Of a DNA stretch of 10,215 nucleotides, positions 6,144 to 10,215 are shown in pieces. The notes under the pieces were generated by a model. That model had not been told where the DNA came from. It was given only the letters and a program-made list of their open reading frames with translations, and ran no database searches. Position 1 is the first letter of the stretch; each line of letters begins with the position of its first letter. This stretch comes from CAYVTV01 sp964563105 (GTDB lineage: Bacteria > Bacteroidota > Bacteroidia > Bacteroidales > GCA-2748055), in assembly GCA_964563105.1 (NCBI GenBank), contig CAZLXM010000116.1:1-10215 (forward strand), written 5' to 3'. The position numbers were made by a program, and so were the translations under genes.

Positions 6144-6932
6144 ATGTACGCAATTGTTGATATTGCAGGCCAGCAATTTAAGATAGAAAAGGATCAGAAA
6201 ATCTTTGTTCACAGGCTTAATTCCGAAGTAGGAAGCCAGGTAGATTTCAACAAAGTGCTTCTCATTGATAATGAAAAGAATGTTATAATTGGAGAACCAC
6301 TTATTGAGGGGGCACTTATAACTGCTAAAGTCCTGGAGCACCTTAAAGGTGATAAAGTAATTGTTTTCAAGAAGAAAAGAAGAAAAGGATTTAAGGTAAA
6401 GAATGGCCACAGACAACTTTTTACACAGATCTTAATTGAAGATATAATAGAAAAAGGAGGAAAGGCAAGGGTTGCTACTTCAGAAAAGAAAACGGAAAAG
6501 AAAGCTGCTGAAACTGTTACTACTGAAAAAGAACATGAAGCTGTTGAAGTAATTGCAGAATCCAAATCATCTGATGTACTAACAGATATTTCTTCAACAG
6601 AAACTGCAAAAACGCAAAAACCGGAAGATGCCAAAAAACAAGCGCTTAAGAAGGAAGCAGGTACTAAAGAAGTAAATGCCGGAAAGAAAATAGCAACTGA
6701 CAAAAAAGATACTGACACTAAAAAAGTAAAAAAGGCAGAATCCGATACTAAAGCTGAAGTAAAACTAAACGAAAAGGCTGCTGCCACAAAAACAGCAGTA
6801 ACAACAAAAAAGGCCGCAGGTACAAAACCGACTGCAACAAAAAAAGCTGCTACTACAACTACAGTGAAAAAAGAAGCTAAGTCTGCATCCACAAAAAAGG
6901 CTGATAAATCAACCGGAAAAGACACAAAATAA
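6144..6932 (+). CDS. rplU: 50S ribosomal protein L21 with long Lys/Ala/Thr-rich C-terminal tail
   Basis: L21 binds 23S rRNA in the large ribosomal subunit. I start at the ATG at 6144, giving MYAIVDIAGQQFK, the normal L21 beginning. An upstream in-frame TTG (6117) would add nine residues and lie close to the predicted transcription start. The product is 262 residues, against about 100 for a usual L21. The core spans about 1-104, with VHRLNSEVG (22-30) and the RNA-binding FKKKRRKGFKVKNGHRQ at 75-91. Residues about 105-262 are a low-complexity tail rich in Lys, Ala, Thr, Glu and Asp, with TKKA at 221-224, 232-235 and 250-253, and no predicted fold that I recognise. Extended L21 proteins are known in Bacteroidota, so this is not a fusion error; the frame is continuous and ends in tandem TAA TAA. 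rpmA follows after 22 bases in the same transcript. Confidence 0.95.
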   Translation: MYAIVDIAGQQFKIEKDQKIFVHRLNSEVGSQVDFNKVLLIDNEKNVIIGEPLIEGALITAKVLEHLKGDKVIVFKKKRRKGFKVKNGHRQLFTQILIEDIIEKGGKARVATSEKKTEKKAAETVTTEKEHEAVEVIAESKSSDVLTDISSTETAKTQKPEDAKKQALKKEAGTKEVNAGKKIATDKKDTDTKKVKKAESDTKAEVKLNEKAAATKTAVTTKKAAGTKPTATKKAATTTTVKKEAKSASTKKADKSTGKDTK

Positions 6933-6954
6933 TAAACTGATAAATTAAATAACC

Positions 6955-7215
6955 ATGGCACATAAGAGAGGAGCAGGTAGTTCCAGAAACGGACGTGAAT
7001 CAGAAAGCAAAAGGCTGGGTGTAAAATTATATGGCGGGCAACTTGCTAAAGCCGGAAATATTATTGTTCGTCAAAGGGGTACTGTACATCATCCTGGTAA
7101 TAACGTTGGTATGGGTAAAGATCATACTTTATTTGCATTGATTGACGGCAAAATAGAATTTAAAAAAAGAAAAAACAATAAGTCATTTGTAGATGTTATT
7201 CCTCCGGAGAATTAA
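6955..7215 (+). CDS. rpmA: 50S ribosomal protein L27
   Basis: The 86-residue product is a full-length L27, a large-subunit protein near the peptidyl-transferase centre whose N-terminal tail reaches toward the tRNA ends. It starts MAHKRGAGSSRNGRESESKR, the mature form, so it lacks the cleavable N-terminal extension found in Firmicutes. LGVKLYGGQ (20-28), NIIVRQRGT (35-43) and HHPGNNVGMGKDHTLFAL (45-62) are the conserved blocks. It is co-transcribed with rplU (22-base gap, no promoter seen between) and is followed by a strong intrinsic terminator. Confidence 0.98.
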   Translation: MAHKRGAGSSRNGRESESKRLGVKLYGGQLAKAGNIIVRQRGTVHHPGNNVGMGKDHTLFALIDGKIEFKKRKNNKSFVDVIPPEN

Positions 7216-7241
7216 CATTATTTCTTTTAATCATCCAATAT

Positions 7242-7285
7242 CTCCTGTAAACTGTTAACTTTGATACCAGTTTCAGGAGTTTTTT
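7242..7285 (+). terminator. Rho-independent terminator of rplU-rpmA
   Basis: The left arm CTCCTGTAAACTG (7242-7254) pairs with CAGTTTCAGGAG (7268-7279) over 12 bp with a single bulged T. The loop is 13 bases, and six Ts follow at 7280-7285. It starts 26 bases after the rpmA stop codon. The loop contains TAACTTTG, which may also be the -7 element for serS. Confidence 0.87.
7256..7263 (+). promoter_or_regulatory. Candidate serS -7 box inside the terminator loop
   Basis: TAACTTTG matches the Bacteroidota -7 consensus TAnnTTTG at all fixed positions and lies 48 bases before the serS ATG, a distance similar to that at rplU. No TTTG is found 19-21 bases upstream (7231-7236 reads TCATCC), so the -33 half is not supported. 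As serS lies downstream of a strong terminator, it needs its own promoter or read-through, and this is the only good candidate in the 96-base gap. Confidence 0.45.
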
Positions 7286-7311
7286 AATTTCTTTCCTAAA
7301 ATTCTATCACT

Positions 7312-8586
7312 ATGTTAAGTATTCATTTTATCCGGGAAAATAAGGAATTCATCATAGAAAGACTTAAAATACGTAATTTTAATAATCCCGATATTATTGA
7401 ACAAATCATATCCCTGGATGAGAAGCGCAGAAATACGCAAAAGCTGGCTGATCAATCACTTTCTGAAATGAATACTATATCCAAAGAAATTGGATTATTA
7501 TATCAATCTGGTAAACGGGAAGAGGCCGAACAAAAAAAAGCCAGGACAGGAAAACTTAAAGAAGAAATCAAATCATTGAATGCCAGTTTGGCAAATTATT
7601 CAAATGAACTGGATGATCTAATCGTTCAGGTTCCTAATATTCCTCATATTTCTGTCCCACAGGGTATAGGCGCCGAAGATAACGTTATAGTAAAAGAAAA
7701 TCTGAATATTCCTGAACTAAAAGATAAAAGTCTGCCTCATTGGGATCTGGGAATTAAATTTGATATTCTTGATTTTGAACTTGGAAATAAAATAACCGGT
7801 GCCGGCTTTCCTGTGTTTAAAGCAAAAGGGGCAACTTTAGAACGTGCACTTATTAATTTCTTCCTTGATGAAAATATAAAAGCGGGGTATACTGAAATTT
7901 CACCTCCTATATTGGTAAATGAAGCATCTGCCTTCGGGACCGGTCAGCTTCCCGACAAGGAAGGACAAATGTATCATGTTACCGGTGATAATATGTATCT
8001 GATCCCCACAGCTGAAGTTCCGGTTACAAACTTATACCGTGATATGATATTAAATGAAGATCAGCTCCCAATAAAGAATACTTCTTATACCCCTTGTTTT
8101 CGGCGTGAAGCAGGGTCATACGGTAAAGATGTCAGAGGATTGAACAGGGTTCATCAATTTGATAAAGTTGAGATTGTACAAATACAGCATCCTGATAATT
8201 CTTATTATGCCCTTGAAGAAATGGTGTTGCATGTTGAAAAGATAATTAACAAACTGGAATTGCCTTACCGTATTATCAGATTATGTGGTGGAGATATGGG
8301 ATTTACTTCAGCACTAACGTATGATTTTGAGGTTTTTGCAGCTACACAAAAAAAATGGCTTGAAGTAAGCTCTGTATCAAATTTCGAAGCATTTCAGGCT
8401 AACCGTTTAAAGCTGCGCTTCAGGGATAAAACTGATAAAAAAATTCGTACTGCCCATACACTTAATGGTTCTTCTCTTGCACTCCCAAGAATAGTTGCTG
8501 CATTAATGGAAAACAATCAGTCTGACCATGGAATAAAAATTCCCGAAGCCCTTCAAACCTATACAGGATTTAATATGATCAGTTAA
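7312..8586 (+). CDS. serS: Seryl-tRNA synthetase
   Basis: A class II aminoacyl-tRNA synthetase that charges tRNA-Ser (and tRNA-Sec where present) with serine in the cytoplasm. The 424-residue length is normal. It starts MLSIHFIRENKEFIIERL, as expected for SerRS. Residues about 30-103 form the charged antiparallel coiled coil that recognises the long variable arm of tRNA-Ser. The catalytic core contains GTGQLPDKEGQMY (209-221), TAEVPVTN (233-240), motif 2 with FRREAGS (263-269) and HQFDKVE (281-287), VSSVSNFEAFQANR (352-365), and motif 3 NGSSLALPRIVAALMENNQ (385-403). It follows the rpmA terminator by 26 bases, and an rplU-rpmA-serS order is familiar in Bacteroidota. No oddities in frame or active-site motifs are seen. 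Confidence 0.98.
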   Translation: MLSIHFIRENKEFIIERLKIRNFNNPDIIEQIISLDEKRRNTQKLADQSLSEMNTISKEIGLLYQSGKREEAEQKKARTGKLKEEIKSLNASLANYSNELDDLIVQVPNIPHISVPQGIGAEDNVIVKENLNIPELKDKSLPHWDLGIKFDILDFELGNKITGAGFPVFKAKGATLERALINFFLDENIKAGYTEISPPILVNEASAFGTGQLPDKEGQMYHVTGDNMYLIPTAEVPVTNLYRDMILNEDQLPIKNTSYTPCFRREAGSYGKDVRGLNRVHQFDKVEIVQIQHPDNSYYALEEMVLHVEKIINKLELPYRIIRLCGGDMGFTSALTYDFEVFAATQKKWLEVSSVSNFEAFQANRLKLRFRDKTDKKIRTAHTLNGSSLALPRIVAALMENNQSDHGIKIPEALQTYTGFNMIS

Positions 8587-8689
8587 TTAATTTAATAAGT
8601 TTCCTAAAAAAACTATAGCTATTTACTTCTTCGGTCAATTTGTGCTGATCGATAATTACCCTGGGCTTTATGTTCAAAAACTATAAAAA

Positions 8690-9244
8690 ATGAATATCAG
8701 GGATAAAATAATACTTGGGATAGACCCGGGAACAAATATAATGGGATATGGAGTTGTGAAAAAATCAGGAAATAAACCCATTTTTATTGACATGGGAATT
8801 ATTGATCTTCATAAAATAAAAAATCAATATAAAAAACTGGAAGCAATATTTAATGAAACTCTTCTTCTGATTGAAAAGTTTAAACCTTCTGAACTTGCCA
8901 TAGAGGCACCCTTTTATGGAAAAAATATTCAGAGTATGCTTAAGTTGGGAAGGGCACAGGGAACAGCAATTTCTGCAGCTATCTATAAATCTGTTAGTAT
9001 TTATGAATACGCACCCCGAAAAATCAAGATGTCTATTACTGGCAGCGGGAGTGCCTCAAAGGAACAAGTTGCCGTAATGTTAGGCAAAATACTCGATTTC
9101 CCGATTGTGTCCGAAAATTTTGATGCCACCGACGGCCTTGCTGCTGCAGTTTGTCATTTTTATCAGAAACAGGCTCCAAAAACAGAACAGGGAAATAAAA
9201 GCTGGAAGGATTTTATTAAAAACAATCCGGACCGTATTTGTTGA
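8690..9244 (+). CDS. ruvC: Holliday junction resolvase RuvC
   Basis: The RuvC endonuclease cuts Holliday junctions made during recombinational repair, working with RuvAB. The 184-residue product has the RNase-H-like fold with all four expected acidic residues: Asp12 in LGIDPGT, Glu72 in LAIEAPFYGKN, and Asp145 and Asp148 in FDATDGLAAA. PRKIKMSITGSGSASKEQV (109-127) is the usual DNA-contact region. The ATG at 8690 is firm, because an in-frame TAA lies at 8684-8686. It is 103 bases after serS on the same strand; that gap shows no terminator and only a partial promoter (TTTG at 8639-8642 without a good -7 partner), so co-transcription with serS is likely. It converges with the right-edge gene, with 6 bases between the stop codons. 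Confidence 0.97.
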   Translation: MNIRDKIILGIDPGTNIMGYGVVKKSGNKPIFIDMGIIDLHKIKNQYKKLEAIFNETLLLIEKFKPSELAIEAPFYGKNIQSMLKLGRAQGTAISAAIYKSVSIYEYAPRKIKMSITGSGSASKEQVAVMLGKILDFPIVSENFDATDGLAAAVCHFYQKQAPKTEQGNKSWKDFIKNNPDRIC

Positions 9245-9250
9245 TACAGC

Positions 9251-10215
9251 TTATTTATTTATGAATGTTTTTGGATCATAAACTTCCCTCTTTTTTACTT
9301 TGCTTATTCCGGCTAAAATAATAGCATTACTTTTCATAGGTTTATAGCTGGGTTTAGCATAATTGGTTTGTGTAGCCTGATAATTTAAGGAAGCATTTAA
9401 ATTCACTTCCCTGATTTTCTTCCCAAACCGGGGATTAACCCACTCAAACATATAAAAGGTAACAGGAGGCCCGGTTAAACCGGATGAACAAATTACAGGA
9501 TCAGCCAGATATGTATAAAGATTCTGTGGGTTTCCCGTATCCCCTTCTCTTCTTTGCAGCCTTTTCTCTGCCCCGGGATTCCATTCCATTATATTTAACC
9601 CGTATTGAACAGGTATAATTACTTTAAAGCCATCTTCATAAACCACCTCATACCAACCTAAAAGATCAGCTGTATCAAAAAAGTCGGGAATATTAAAATA
9701 AGCCTTCTGGTTTTCTGAAGGAAGGGCACAGGCATGAAGGAAGATCAGACTGCTTACATCCTCATTAATTGGAATACCTTCCACACATGATGTCAAAGGC
9801 ATCTCTCCCTCACCTTTCACACCGACCGCAATCACACTTTTTTCACTTATTTTTCCCGGCCCGGCAAGATTAAAAATCTTTCCATTACTCTCTATTATTC
9901 CTTTTTTAAGAGAATTAAAGTTAAAATCGAATAAATTAGTGTTGGCTGATAAATTATAATGTGATGATATATCTACCGGTTCAACAGGATCACCATCATT
10001 ACCAGGAATCAGGCTTATTTTCAGTTTTGCCCTGATTGAGGGCATAAAATCGTTTACAACCGGCACTAAGTCCTTAAGGCCAAGAATATGCGTTGACCAG
10101 CCATAATTTGCAGAGCCCAAAAAATCGAGTATTAAATCTTTTCCAAAATTATATTCATTGGTGGAGGCCCAGGCAGATGGTACCACTCCCATTAAATTAA
10201 TCTTCTTTGTTCTTT
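9251..10215 (-). CDS. C-terminal part of a large glycoside-hydrolase-like protein (runs off right edge)
   Basis: The frame ends at the TAA at 9253-9251 and stays open to the right edge. An ATG at 10192 exists, but seven more in-frame codons lie upstream without a stop and the text reads as mid-domain, so I treat the gene as 5'-truncated. About 320 residues are visible. The first 30 after that ATG (GVVPSAWAS, EYNFGKDLILDFLGSANYGWS) look like the end of a TIM-barrel-type catalytic domain. Later blocks (SSLIFLHACALPSEN, DTADLLGWYEVVYEDG, IPVQYGLNI, FYMFEWVNPRFGKKIREVNL) resemble a beta-sandwich carbohydrate-binding-like domain found at the C-terminus of Bacteroidota GH20-like or DUF4838-like proteins. 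The family call is by resemblance only. It could be a paralogue of the gene truncated at the left edge, which shows the complementary N-terminal part. No terminator separates it from ruvC. Confidence 0.5.
   Translation of the reverse strand, partial: RTKKINLMGVVPSAWASTNEYNFGKDLILDFLGSANYGWSTHILGLKDLVPVVNDFMPSIRAKLKISLIPGNDGDPVEPVDISSHYNLSANTNLFDFNFNSLKKGIIESNGKIFNLAGPGKISEKSVIAVGVKGEGEMPLTSCVEGIPINEDVSSLIFLHACALPSENQKAYFNIPDFFDTADLLGWYEVVYEDGFKVIIPVQYGLNIMEWNPGAEKRLQRREGDTGNPQNLYTYLADPVICSSGLTGPPVTFYMFEWVNPRFGKKIREVNLNASLNYQATQTNYAKPSYKPMKSNAIILAGISKVKKREVYDPKTFINK

Noticed and set aside
6084..6416. 110-codon minus-strand open frame across the rplU promoter and 5' end
   Set aside because: Antisense to rplU and its promoter, low-complexity, no recognisable domain.
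6209..6961. 250-codon open frame on the minus strand opposite rplU
   Set aside because: It is the mirror of the Lys/Ala/Thr-rich L21 tail, giving a Phe/Val/Ser-rich nonsense protein, and it overlaps a certain ribosomal gene.
1168..7249. 13-base match AATATCTCCTGTA at 1168-1180 and 7237-7249
   Set aside because: About one such match is expected by chance between all positions of a 10-kb window, and the contexts (intergenic tail versus terminator arm) are unrelated.
8639..8676. Possible ruvC promoter (TTTG with TATGTTCA)
   Set aside because: The spacing of 26 bases is too long and the -7 box has two mismatches.

Overview
This AT-rich window looks like chromosomal DNA of a Bacteroidota member. 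The reasons are a housekeeping cassette of Bacteroidota character (rplU-rpmA-serS plus ruvC), an L21 with a long low-complexity tail, a textbook Bacteroidota promoter (TTTG-N19-TAnnTTTG) in front of rplU, no Shine-Dalgarno motifs, and a neighbourhood of Tat-exported Gfo/Idh/MocA enzymes with a lipoprotein sulfatase. A run of 10 Ns at 2251-2260 shows it is a draft or metagenome scaffold.

Left half (1-5929, all minus strand): four genes for handling complex, probably sulfated and N-acetylhexosamine-containing glycans. In order of transcription they are a Tat-signal Gfo/Idh/MocA oxidoreductase (5929-4577), a serine-type sulfatase lipoprotein (4424-2793), a Tat-signal GH109-type NAD-dependent alpha-N-acetylgalactosaminidase-like protein (2639-1218), and the N-terminal part of an exported DUF4838/GH67N-like glycosidase-type protein that runs off the left edge (1025-1). 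The genes are separated by about 150-190 bases, so several transcripts are as plausible as one operon. The window holds no SusC/SusD pair, sensor-regulator, or sulfatase-maturating enzyme.

Middle and right (6076-9244, plus strand): a 214-base divergent region, then rplU and rpmA as a two-gene operon ending in a strong intrinsic terminator, then serS and ruvC. The serS promoter may overlap the terminator, because a perfect TAnnTTTG box lies in the terminator loop.

Right edge (9251-10215, minus strand): the C-terminal part of another large glycosidase-like protein, end to end with ruvC with only 6 bases between them. It may belong to the same general family as the truncated protein at the left edge, so the housekeeping block seems to be an island between glycan-degradation genes.

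Working model: the exported enzymes desulfate and trim a sulfated, GalNAc-bearing glycan in the periplasm or at the cell surface. This rests on family recognition and proximity. I found no clear evidence of an entirely new system. The less ordinary points are the redox-type glycosidase context, a shared bipartite motif upstream of both Tat oxidoreductases, the L21 tail, and the terminator/promoter overlap.
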